15,415 nt of DNA from UMGS172 sp045647525. Lineage in GTDB: Bacteria; Bacillota; Clostridia; Oscillospirales; Acutalibacteraceae. This document shows, piece after piece, positions 1 through 7,390 of the stretch. Both the position numbers and the translations under genes were made by a program. The notes beneath the pieces were generated by a model that worked only from the letters and a program-made list of their open reading frames with translations, did no database searches and was not told where the DNA came from. The DNA is taken from the NCBI GenBank assembly GCA_045647525.1, contig JAZRMK010000028.1, positions 1 to 15,415 of the forward strand, in the 5' to 3' direction. Every line of letters starts with the position of its first letter. Position 1 is the first letter of the stretch.

Positions 1-67
1 AAATTTACCGAAGCATTTTTTATTGAACCTTTAATTTCAAATAAAATATAAAAAGCTAATCTTACAT
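1..67. other. AT-rich edge sequence, no gene seen
   Basis: This short AT-rich stretch lies downstream of the minus-strand YwaF-like gene. I see no hairpin followed by a T-run in it, so that gene's terminator is either outside the window or absent. No open frame worth calling is present. Confidence 0.5.
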
Positions 68-919
68 TTAATTTGAAGAATTAGAATAAACTTTTTCTTT
101 GTTTCTATTTGTAATAACAAAGCTCAATTTTTTAACCGCCATTGCCAACAAGAGAATAATATATGCCACAAGAGAGAACCCAAATACATAAAGAATCAGA
201 CGAACGGGATAATTGTCAATAGCGCTATGTACCATAGCATATACAGGAATGTTTGATTCCTCATAATACGGGCTGAAATAGAACATATTGAACGTTTCAT
301 TTTCTAATAAGCCACTTCTGTGTGCAATTTCATTAAATATAACCGCTAATGCAACTGCCGAAGCAAACACGGGCATTGCGCGAAGAATAGTTGAGTGCCT
401 TGCCTTGACATATCCTGTATACAAAAGGTAGAAACCGATCACCAGCATCGAACCATGATGGACCATCGTTTGAATATTTATGCCGATTGTACTAATAAAC
501 ACGGTATCAGGGAAAAGCATTACACCAAGCCCTGCAAAGAGTGAATATGTAGCAAGAAAAGCTGCTAAACAGTCACGCACCTTTCCCTGCTTCAAAACGC
601 CGAACAACAAACCGACATACATTGGCATTGAGCAGAACTGGAATGGAAAAGCATACCATTGAAAATCACCTTTAACAATTCCGTTTTCAACGCTGAAAGT
701 AAAATTGATTTGTTTATAAACCTCAAAAAGAATAGCAATAACCGAAGCTGTCAAAACAATCATTCTAACCTGCTTTTCCGTTCCCTCTTTGAAGAATTTG
801 CAAAGAAGTACGGTAGCCAGAACGGTTATGCACAAGAACATAATATGAAACCAACCATATAAACTCGGCTCGGTCATTTCCATATCAAATAATTCAATTA
901 TTCTTACCCAAAAACTCAT
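68..919 (-). CDS. YwaF/TMEM164-like integral membrane protein
   Basis: This is a 283-residue hydrophobic protein with about seven membrane segments (roughly residues 22-40, 52-68, 88-108, 115-136, 152-170, 180-198 and 240-262). I assign it to the YwaF/TMEM164-like family (TIGR02206-type) from the layout FPFQFCS near residue 91, HHGS near 154, and overall size. C96 and H154 are 58 residues apart, matching the spacing I recall for the catalytic Cys/His pair of human TMEM164, a phospholipid acyltransferase. Bacterial members have no established function, so lipid acyl transfer is only a hypothesis. I chose the ATG at 919, preceded by a GGGGG ribosome site. A longer frame opens with GTG at 961, but that codon lies inside the hairpin at 935-966 and has no ribosome site. 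The gene follows the isomerase gene and its terminator. Confidence 0.75.
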   Translation of the reverse strand: MSFWVRIIELFDMEMTEPSLYGWFHIMFLCITVLATVLLCKFFKEGTEKQVRMIVLTASVIAILFEVYKQINFTFSVENGIVKGDFQWYAFPFQFCSMPMYVGLLFGVLKQGKVRDCLAAFLATYSLFAGLGVMLFPDTVFISTIGINIQTMVHHGSMLVIGFYLLYTGYVKARHSTILRAMPVFASAVALAVIFNEIAHRSGLLENETFNMFYFSPYYEESNIPVYAMVHSAIDNYPVRLILYVFGFSLVAYIILLLAMAVKKLSFVITNRNKEKVYSNSSN

Positions 920-934
920 AAATCCCCCAAAAAT

Positions 935-966
935 AAAGTGTGACTCCAACATTGGAGTCACACTTT
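935..966 (-). terminator. Rho-independent terminator after the isomerase gene
   Basis: This is a perfect 15-bp inverted repeat with a 2-nt centre (arms 935-949 and 952-966). On the minus strand it is followed by ATTTTT. It lies 34 bp past the isomerase stop and just upstream of the YwaF-like start at 919. It should therefore end the isomerase transcript or attenuate read-through into the membrane protein gene. Confidence 0.85.
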
Positions 967-1000
967 TAATTACATAGATAAGCCAACTCCAACTAAAAGC

Positions 1001-2407
1001 TTATTTCTCGCAGGAATCGTCATATTTAAGGTTCGGGAAGTATTTGCAGAATTCCTTGAACTCTTTTCTGTAATCTCCCTCAATTTCAACAAAGTGATGG
1101 ATATAAGGACCATCAAGAAGTCTGTCTTCGACTTTGTTAAGATTATCAAACTCTGCCCAGATATATGTGCCGTGGGTCTGAGGACCGGGAACAGTATGTG
1201 CAGCCAAAGGCAATACCATGTAGTTACCGCTTTCCTGGTCAATTCTTGCAACGGTATATGTACCGTCTTTACCACGGAACCACTCACGCTGATTCACAAG
1301 ACGTGCAGTGCTGTCAGGTGCTTTTACGGACAACGGGAACGGTCCACAATGCCAGAGAAGTTCTGCATTTTCGTTCTCGGGATGACGGACAGTGAACTCA
1401 CCCAGGAAAGGACGAGCCTTGCCCAATGCAGCGCTTGTAAGAAGCGATGCAGTAATAGCACAGTGCATATCGCTTTCACAGCTTACATAGTAGCCCATAT
1501 CATTGAGTACGCCGAATACTGAACAAGGGCACAAACCGTCAAACATCTGCGGGAATCCGGTCCAGCACTCACTCGACATAACATCAACATTATAATCAGC
1601 AAAGAGTTTCTTGTATGTAACAACCAAAGTTGACATTCTCTCAACATAATCAGGAGTAAGGTCGTCCATCTGGTAGTTATCGTAGAAGATCTTTTCAACT
1701 TCCTTGATTTCGTCCTGCTTTGTTTCCTTAACCTCATTGTATGCCTGCTCAACAAAAGCAAAGTTGATAGGAATGATACGTACACCGAACTTCTCCATCA
1801 ACTCGCCCTCATTCCAGATGACCGAGTAGAACGGACGGGTACGTGCGCCAAGTTGGCCGATACGCATACCACGGAAGTTTTTGACCATGCAAGCAACTCT
1901 TACAAAACTGTCAAAGCCCTCTGCAAATGTGTCAGATTCAACACGGCAACAGTTGATGTGGCTGAACGGAATGTGATATCTCTGCATCTGGCGCGAAAGA
2001 CCGAAGGAACCACACTGAGAATCGGTAGGACGCATACCGTCAACATAATACTCATCGTCCAACGGTGCCCAGATACATACAGGGCAATCCATAGCTTTTG
2101 CCAAGTCAGCAGCAGCCTCTTCATTACCGAAGTTTGCGTTGATGATCAAAACTGCATCAACCTTAGCTTCCTTAAAACGAGCAACGGTAGCTTCAACCGA
2201 TTCCTCATTATAAACAAGGTCGTTACAGCCAATGCCTTTTGTATCAACGAATGATACATTATCATTGGTGAAATTCTCTTCAATGTAATCTACAAATCTG
2301 TGTCCTCTTTCCTCGGCAGAGACCCAGGTAAGAAACGTTTTCGCAGGACGGTTTGTAGCGTCACGGCGAAGCGGAACAAGACCTATTTTTACTTTGTAAT
2401 CAAACAT
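1001..2407 (-). CDS. L-fucose/L-arabinose isomerase family protein
   Basis: This 468-residue cytosolic protein resembles the FucI/AraA superfamily (COG2407-type), which interconverts aldoses and ketoses using a divalent metal. It has an N-terminal Rossmann-like half (VDAVLIINANFGNEEAAADLAKAM near residue 83; written here only as a landmark). Candidate metal ligands are E280 in SSECWTGFP, E311/D313 in CESDMHCA, and His residues in the C-terminal half (H353, H404, H412). It is shorter than E. coli FucI (about 590 residues), as is common for unassigned clostridial members. The ATG at 2407 follows an AGAGGTG ribosome site, and a good promoter lies upstream. No kinase, aldolase or sugar transporter adjoins it, so the substrate (L-fucose, D-arabinose, L-arabinose or another sugar) cannot be named. 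Confidence 0.8.
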   Translation of the reverse strand: MFDYKVKIGLVPLRRDATNRPAKTFLTWVSAEERGHRFVDYIEENFTNDNVSFVDTKGIGCNDLVYNEESVEATVARFKEAKVDAVLIINANFGNEEAAADLAKAMDCPVCIWAPLDDEYYVDGMRPTDSQCGSFGLSRQMQRYHIPFSHINCCRVESDTFAEGFDSFVRVACMVKNFRGMRIGQLGARTRPFYSVIWNEGELMEKFGVRIIPINFAFVEQAYNEVKETKQDEIKEVEKIFYDNYQMDDLTPDYVERMSTLVVTYKKLFADYNVDVMSSECWTGFPQMFDGLCPCSVFGVLNDMGYYVSCESDMHCAITASLLTSAALGKARPFLGEFTVRHPENENAELLWHCGPFPLSVKAPDSTARLVNQREWFRGKDGTYTVARIDQESGNYMVLPLAAHTVPGPQTHGTYIWAEFDNLNKVEDRLLDGPYIHHFVEIEGDYRKEFKEFCKYFPNLKYDDSCEK

Positions 2408-2444
2408 AAAAGCACCTCTTTAATATTTGTTGTTTGCTGTTTTC

Positions 2445-2473
2445 ATTATGCGACTTTTTATTCGAAAATGCAA
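2445..2473 (-). promoter_or_regulatory. Sigma-A-type promoter of the isomerase gene
   Basis: On the minus strand the -35 is TTGCAT (2473-2468), the spacer is 17 bp, and the -10 is CATAAT (2450-2445). It lies about 40 bp upstream of the isomerase ATG. No terminator is visible between prfB and this promoter, so some read-through from prmA-prfB is possible. Confidence 0.65.
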
Positions 2474-2499
2474 TATAAATTTGCAAAATTCTTGACATT

Positions 2500-3633
2500 T
2501 TAATCATCAGAACCAAAGTTGCCGAGTTCATTTTTGGAAATAGCCTTTAAATAAGCGTTAACAAAACCGTCTAAATCGCCGTCCATAACCGCGCCGACAT
2601 TACCCGATTCAAATCCCGTTCTGTGATCTTTAACGAGTGTATAAGGCATAAAGACGTAAGAACGAATCTGTGAACCCCAAGCAATTTCCTTTTGGACACC
2701 CTTGATATCCTCGATCTTATCTAAATGCTCCCTTTCCTTGATCTCCAAAAGTTTGGATTTAAGCATTGTCATAGCAACTTCTCGGTTCTGCAACTGACTA
2801 CGCTCATTCTGGCAGGCAACAACAATACCTGTCGGGATATGAGTAATACGGATAGCCGACTCGGTTTTATTAACGTGCTGACCGCCTGCACCACTTGAAC
2901 GGTAGGTGTCAACCTTCAAGTCCTCATCGCGTATTTCAATGTTAACATCGGCAGTGATTTCGGGCATTACCTCTAATGAAGCAAACGAAGTATGTCTTCT
3001 GCCTGACGAGTCAAAAGGAGAACAACGAACAAGTCTGTGAACACCGTTTTCACCCTTCAAATAACCGTAAGCATTCTCGCCGTTAATGGTAAGTACCGCA
3101 CTTTTAAGGCCCGCTTCTTCACCGTCTAAGAAGTCAACCATATTGACCTTGAAACCGTGTTGCTCGCCCCAATGAGTATACATTCTGACAAGCATCTGAT
3201 TCCAGTCCTGTGCTTCGGTACCGCCTGCACCCGCGTGGAAAGTAAGAATTGCATTATTAGCATCATACTCGCCGGTAAGCAAGGTTGACAGGCGCTGTTC
3301 TTCAAGGCTCTTGAATGCATCATCAACACTCTCGACCACCTCATCGAGCATCGAAAGGTCGCCTTCTTCGTCAGCCATTTCGATAAGCACAAGAGTATCC
3401 TCGTAAAGCGACTGTAATTTTTCATATTTTTCTATTTTTGTTTTTAACTGACTTAATTTCTGCTGTAAGCTCTGTGCTTTTGCAAGATCATTCCAGAAAT
3501 CAGGTGCAGTAGACTGAATTTCAAGGCTTTCAACCTCGCGTCTTAAATAACTTAGACCCAATGCATCGCCGAGTTCCTTAATATCACCCTCAATGCTTGT
3601 CAGTCGAATTTTTTGTTCTTCGTATTGAAGCAT
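2500..3633 (-). CDS. prfB: Peptide chain release factor 2 (RF2), single reading frame
   Basis: RF2 recognises UGA and UAA stop codons on the ribosome and triggers hydrolysis of the finished peptide. The 377-residue protein has the RF2 codon-recognition tripeptide SPF at 205-207 (RF1 has PxT) and the catalytic GGQ at 250-252 within SSGAGGQHVNKTESA. An N-terminal coiled-coil region spans about residues 30-115. Length is normal for the family. The ATG at 3633 is preceded by AGGAGGG placed next to the prmA stop, so translation is probably coupled to prmA. The N-terminal region where many species carry an in-frame UGA and a programmed +1 shift (near codon 25) is continuous here: it reads GDALGLSYLRREVESLE with no UGA, so no autoregulatory frameshift is needed. 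The stop is TAA. Confidence 0.97.
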   Translation of the reverse strand: MLQYEEQKIRLTSIEGDIKELGDALGLSYLRREVESLEIQSTAPDFWNDLAKAQSLQQKLSQLKTKIEKYEKLQSLYEDTLVLIEMADEEGDLSMLDEVVESVDDAFKSLEEQRLSTLLTGEYDANNAILTFHAGAGGTEAQDWNQMLVRMYTHWGEQHGFKVNMVDFLDGEEAGLKSAVLTINGENAYGYLKGENGVHRLVRCSPFDSSGRRHTSFASLEVMPEITADVNIEIRDEDLKVDTYRSSGAGGQHVNKTESAIRITHIPTGIVVACQNERSQLQNREVAMTMLKSKLLEIKEREHLDKIEDIKGVQKEIAWGSQIRSYVFMPYTLVKDHRTGFESGNVGAVMDGDLDGFVNAYLKAISKNELGNFGSDD

Positions 3634-3647
3634 ATAGCCCTCCTAAA

Positions 3648-4568
3648 TTATGCTTTTTTCACCGCAAAAGCACGCCAATTTTCGCACTCTGCTTCGTCAA
3701 TGACCGTAAAGCCGTATTTATTGAATGCTGCCTTAACATCATCTTCACGCATATCAATAATACCCGAGCAAAGAAAGATGGAATCATTCTTCATAAACTG
3801 CTCAACATTCGATAAAAGAGATATAATAACATCGGCAACAATATTAGCACAAACTATATCATATTTATCGGTGATTTTATCGCACAAATCGCCCAAAATA
3901 TAGTTGGTTTTATCCTCTACACCGTTAATTTCGGCATTTTCTGCAGCAACCTTAACTGCAACAGGATCGATATCAACACCGTCAGCATTTTTAGCGCCCA
4001 ACAAAACAGCACCAATACTGAGTATACCGCTTCCCGAACCGATATCAAGAAGAGTAGAATCATCGTAAACATATTTTTCAAGCAATTCAAGACACATTTT
4101 TGTAGTGGCATGAGTTCCCGTTCCAAATGCCGCACCGGGATCGATACTCAACACAACTCTACCTGACTTGTTATCATATTTTTCCCAACTGGGACGAATG
4201 ACCAATCTTTCACCGATTTCTGTAACCTTGAAGAACTTTTTCCAGTTATCAGCCCATTCCTTTTCGCTGATACTATCGGTCATAATTTCATTCTTTATTC
4301 CAACAGCATCGTAACGGGCACATAAATATTCCACCGACTCTAACGGATTCTCTTCATCACTGATATATATATGAATAATGGAAACAGTTCTATCCTTTTT
4401 TACAAGTTCTTCATCAATAAGGTCGATGTGAGCAATTTCCAAAGCATCTTTTTCAAGTTCTGAATAATCCTCTGTATAAATACCGTAAGGTACAACCATA
4501 TTAGCGATAGCTTCGGCCGTTTCAGTATCCTCTAAATTCACTTTAATTTTAATTTCGGTCCAGTCCAA
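3648..4568 (-). CDS. prmA: Ribosomal protein L11 methyltransferase
   Basis: PrmA trimethylates ribosomal protein L11 using S-adenosylmethionine. The 306-residue protein has the family N-terminus (DWTEIKIKV), the linker motif EWADNWKKFFKV at about 104-115, and FGTGTHATT at 148-156. The class I methyltransferase motif I is LLDIGSGSGILSIGA at 173-187, an acidic strand GVDIDP is near 197, and ANIVAD at 241-246 matches motif IV. The start is TTG at 4568, supported by GGGAG with a 7-nt spacer and by agreement with the usual M-x-W-T-E-I opening. A promoter lies about 40 bp upstream. The stop is 14 bp before prfB, forming a two-gene translation operon. Confidence 0.95.
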   Translation of the reverse strand: MDWTEIKIKVNLEDTETAEAIANMVVPYGIYTEDYSELEKDALEIAHIDLIDEELVKKDRTVSIIHIYISDEENPLESVEYLCARYDAVGIKNEIMTDSISEKEWADNWKKFFKVTEIGERLVIRPSWEKYDNKSGRVVLSIDPGAAFGTGTHATTKMCLELLEKYVYDDSTLLDIGSGSGILSIGAVLLGAKNADGVDIDPVAVKVAAENAEINGVEDKTNYILGDLCDKITDKYDIVCANIVADVIISLLSNVEQFMKNDSIFLCSGIIDMREDDVKAAFNKYGFTVIDEAECENWRAFAVKKA

Positions 4569-4605
4569 AATATCACTCCCAAAGCACAGAATTTCCTGAT
4601 TATAT

Positions 4606-4633
4606 ATTTTAACACATATTATTTAAAAATCAA
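4606..4633 (-). promoter_or_regulatory. Promoter of prmA-prfB
   Basis: On the minus strand the -35 is TTGATT (4633-4628), the spacer is 16 bp, and the -10 is TAAAAT (4611-4606), with TG one base upstream of the -10 (extended -10). It lies 38 bp before the TTG start of prmA and is arranged back-to-back with the ATPase promoter. Confidence 0.6.
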
Positions 4634-4660
4634 ACACAAAATCTAAATTCCTTAAAATAA

Positions 4661-4689
4661 TTGATTTTTGCAATACATTATAGTATAAT
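4661..4689 (+). promoter_or_regulatory. Promoter of the P-type ATPase gene
   Basis: The -35 is TTGATT (4661-4666), the spacer is 17 bp, and the -10 is a consensus TATAAT (4684-4689). It lies 43 bp upstream of the ATG. The -10 is centred in the palindrome at 4680-4695, so a repressor bound there would block this promoter. Confidence 0.75.
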
Positions 4690-4695
4690 TACTAT
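4680..4695. promoter_or_regulatory. Candidate operator palindrome ATAGTA-N4-TACTAT (copy 1)
   Basis: Perfect 6-bp arms flank a 4-nt centre and cover the -10 of the ATPase promoter. The same twelve arm bases with the same spacing recur at 13920-13939 between two other promoters. The cognate regulator is not encoded in the window. Confidence 0.45.
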
Positions 4696-4732
4696 GACTA
4701 TAAAACATTTTACACCAAGGAGTGTTAAATAA

Positions 4733-7348
4733 ATGATTTGGCACAGTGCTACACCCGAAGAGGTTATTGCCGAGCTTAAAACTGATAAGGAAAAAGGATT
4801 AAAAAAATCCGATATCGCTCAGCGATTAAAAGAATACGGCACCAACCTTTCTGTTTTGGAAAAGGATATCAGCATAAAAAAAGCCATTTTTACGCAAGCA
4901 AGACGCCCAAGTATCATTATTCTCTTTTGTTTATTGATAATATTTATTTTAAAAGAACTTGTAAACAGTGTTACGGTCGGCAATGCAAACTTTACTTTTG
5001 CTATTGTCTGCGCAGTATTACTTTTTGCAAAAGCTGCTTGCTGCGTTTATCTTGAATACCGTTCGAGAAATATGATGGCTTCGCTTATAAACCGCGTAAA
5101 AACCTCTGCCAAGGTTATACGAGAAGAAAAAGAAATTGTTATTCCTGCACAACTTGTCGTTCCCGGTGACATAATCAAGCTTTCTGAGGGTGACTATATC
5201 CCTGCCGACGCACGTCTTATTGAGGCTAACGCTTTACGTTGTGATGAAGCGGTTCTTTACAATGAAAAAGAAACAATTATTGTGCAAAAGATTGCGGAAG
5301 ATATCCACGATGACCATACACCTATTAAGGAACGCACAAATATGGTCTATTGCGGTTGCCACATTTTAACGGGCGACGCCTTGGCTGTTGTTACCGAAAC
5401 AGGTGAAGAAGCTGAAATCCGCCGTGCTGTTGTTAAGGATAAGGTTTTTTCAAATAAAGGTATCCAAGACAGAATTGCGACAAGATACCGCGACTTCTTC
5501 AAAGTGTTTAACATTTGTGCCCTCTTCTGCTGTTTTCTTATTGTGTTTTTAGGCACTCTTGTTACAAGCGGCACTATCGGTTGGAGCAAAATTCTTGATT
5601 CGCTGATTCTTGCGACCTGCTTCTTTATTGCAGTCGTACCCGGCAGTTTCCCCACGCGTGTTGCGTGCCTTTTGGCTTTGGGTATCAAGCGTTTTGAAAA
5701 GGACAAGGCTTCTATTTTCAACGCACAGACTATTGAAAAGCTTTCAAGTGTCACTGTTATTTGTGCCGATAAAACCGGAACTCTTACACAAAACAAGATG
5801 ACTTTAAAGAAGGTTTATGACGGCGAAGAAATGATTGACCTTCGCACCGATAACATCACAAAAAACGCTGAAATTGCTATGCGTTTTGCGGCACTTTGTT
5901 GTGATAATGACCCTTATGTTCAGGATCATACGGAAACTGCACTTATCACCGCAACATCAAGATATTTTAACCTCTTTAAATCCGATTTTGATTCTGAATT
6001 TCCAAGATTACACTGTATCCCGTTAACATCTGAAAGAAAAATCAAAACGACCGTCAATATGATTGAAGGACGTCTTTTTGTAATTGTAAGAGGTGCACCC
6101 GATATTATTCTAAGTAAATGCATAGGTGAAGATAACAAGAAAATCACCGAAGCGTATGAGAACATGTGCAACGAAGGTATGCGCGTTCTTGCAATTTCTT
6201 ACAAAACACTCGACGAAATGCCAACCAACCCCAACGAAGAAGTTTTGGAAAACGGACTTCAATTCTTGGGACTTTTAGGTATCGCTGACCGCGAAAGAAA
6301 AGGCATTGTAAAAGATATTCAAATCTGTAAAAAAGCCGGTATATCAACCGTTATGTTCACAGGCGACCATATAAACACTGCCGCGTCTGTAGCCCAGAAA
6401 ATCGGAATATTAGGCTCTGACGACCTTTGTGTAACCGGTGAACAGATAAGCACTTTAAGTGATGTTGAACTTACCGCTATTGCACCTAAAATCAGAGTTT
6501 GCGCAAGATTTTCAGCCGATGACAGAGTGAGATTTGTCAAAGCTCTTCAAAGAAACGGCGAAACCGTGCTTATAACCGCTGACAACTCAGCGAACGCCGC
6601 ACCTATGGTATATGCCGATGTCGGTTGTGCTATGGGCAAAACAGGAACTGACGTTGCAAAGGTAAATTCCGACGTTGTTGTTTACGACGATAGTTTTGGA
6701 ACCATTGTCAAGACTATAAGAAACTCACGCGGTATTTTCGGAAACTTCATTAAATACATAAACTACTACCTTGCAATGAGTGCTTGTCTTTTTGTAACGA
6801 TACTATTTAATATACTTGTCTTCAAAGCCTTTATACCATCAGCACCTATTGTCCTTCTTGGTTCAATTTTTGCTTTACTCTTCCCCATCGCGTCAATAGG
6901 TTTTGAAACTGCCGATGCTGATATTATGAAGCAAACACCCAGAACTGTCGGTGAAGAACTGTTTGATAAAGATGATACGATCCGTTCGCTGATTAAGGGA
7001 GTCATTATTGCAATACCGTCAATATTGACATACGTCTTCAATATAAAAGACCCATCTGCTGTGACCTCCGCTTTTGTCGCACTTGTTCTGTCACTTTTGT
7101 TCTTTATGCTGAGTGATCGCTCAACCGACTATTTCTACAAACGTATAATGCACAACCGTTTCCTGTTCATTGTTTCGATAATATGCATTATAACTACGTT
7201 GTTGTTAACAGTAACGCCTCTTGGCTTGCTCTTTGGATTCACTGCTATCAGTAGCACAGGTTTGGTAACGGCAATTCTCTTACCTTTGATGATTCTTATT
7301 GTTTTAGAAACAATCAAAATCATCAAAAACATACTCTTTAAAAAATAA
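4733..7348 (+). CDS. Divergent type II-like P-type cation-transporting ATPase
   Basis: This 871-residue membrane protein has the architecture of bacterial Ca2+-ATPase-like pumps: an N-terminal cation-ATPase domain (WHSATPEEV onward, 3-45), two membrane segments (about 58-108), an A domain, M3-M4 (255-312), P and N domains, and six C-terminal segments (672-865). The phosphorylation motif DKTGTLT is intact (D346), as are SERK (433-436), RGAPD (453-457), TGDH (543-546) and MGKTGTDVAK (634-643). Other signatures have changed. TGES is YNEK (176-179), PEGLP in M4 is PGSFP (303-307), and TGDGVND is TADNSAN (615-621, keeping D617). The M5 and M6 ligands (N, E, N, T, D in SERCA) align with L680, S683, S711, A714 and L715. 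The transported ion is therefore unknown, and a non-pumping role is possible. The ribosome site is AAGGAG with a 10-nt spacer. The gene is monocistronic, with its own promoter and terminator. Confidence 0.88.
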   Translation: MIWHSATPEEVIAELKTDKEKGLKKSDIAQRLKEYGTNLSVLEKDISIKKAIFTQARRPSIIILFCLLIIFILKELVNSVTVGNANFTFAIVCAVLLFAKAACCVYLEYRSRNMMASLINRVKTSAKVIREEKEIVIPAQLVVPGDIIKLSEGDYIPADARLIEANALRCDEAVLYNEKETIIVQKIAEDIHDDHTPIKERTNMVYCGCHILTGDALAVVTETGEEAEIRRAVVKDKVFSNKGIQDRIATRYRDFFKVFNICALFCCFLIVFLGTLVTSGTIGWSKILDSLILATCFFIAVVPGSFPTRVACLLALGIKRFEKDKASIFNAQTIEKLSSVTVICADKTGTLTQNKMTLKKVYDGEEMIDLRTDNITKNAEIAMRFAALCCDNDPYVQDHTETALITATSRYFNLFKSDFDSEFPRLHCIPLTSERKIKTTVNMIEGRLFVIVRGAPDIILSKCIGEDNKKITEAYENMCNEGMRVLAISYKTLDEMPTNPNEEVLENGLQFLGLLGIADRERKGIVKDIQICKKAGISTVMFTGDHINTAASVAQKIGILGSDDLCVTGEQISTLSDVELTAIAPKIRVCARFSADDRVRFVKALQRNGETVLITADNSANAAPMVYADVGCAMGKTGTDVAKVNSDVVVYDDSFGTIVKTIRNSRGIFGNFIKYINYYLAMSACLFVTILFNILVFKAFIPSAPIVLLGSIFALLFPIASIGFETADADIMKQTPRTVGEELFDKDDTIRSLIKGVIIAIPSILTYVFNIKDPSAVTSAFVALVLSLLFFMLSDRSTDYFYKRIMHNRFLFIVSIICIITTLLLTVTPLGLLFGFTAISSTGLVTAILLPLMILIVLETIKIIKNILFKK

Positions 7349-7350
7349 AA

Positions 7351-7380
7351 AAAGCCCGTCAGTTAAATCTGACGGGCTTT
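7351..7380. terminator. Bidirectional terminator between the ATPase gene and rpiB
   Basis: This is a perfect 12-bp GC-rich stem (7351-7362 and 7369-7380) with a 6-nt loop, placed between converging genes. The minus-strand reading is followed by a run of seven T residues, making it a strong terminator for tsaE-tsaB-rpiB. The plus-strand reading is followed by AATTTT and should serve the ATPase gene. Confidence 0.93.
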
Positions 7381-7390
7381 AATTTTAAAG

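Noticed and set aside
1853..2254. Plus-strand 133-residue open frame opposite the isomerase gene
   Set aside because: Shadow of the isomerase frame. The protein shows no domain and no translation signals.
2493..2498. Plus-strand TTGACA as a promoter
   Set aside because: It has no -10 at proper spacing and faces into the antisense strand of prfB with no gene to drive.
4680..4695. FapR or GntR-type operator assignment
   Set aside because: The TAGTA/TACTA arms resemble several known operators loosely, but the centre and length do not fit any one well enough to name a regulator.
5347..5796. Minus-strand 149-residue open frame inside the ATPase gene
   Set aside because: It lies wholly antisense to a well-supported coding region, has atypical composition, and has no ribosome site.
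4733..7348. ATPase gene as a pseudogene
   Set aside because: The frame is uninterrupted, length is normal, and the changes are confined to specific motifs while the phosphorylation loop and membrane topology are preserved.
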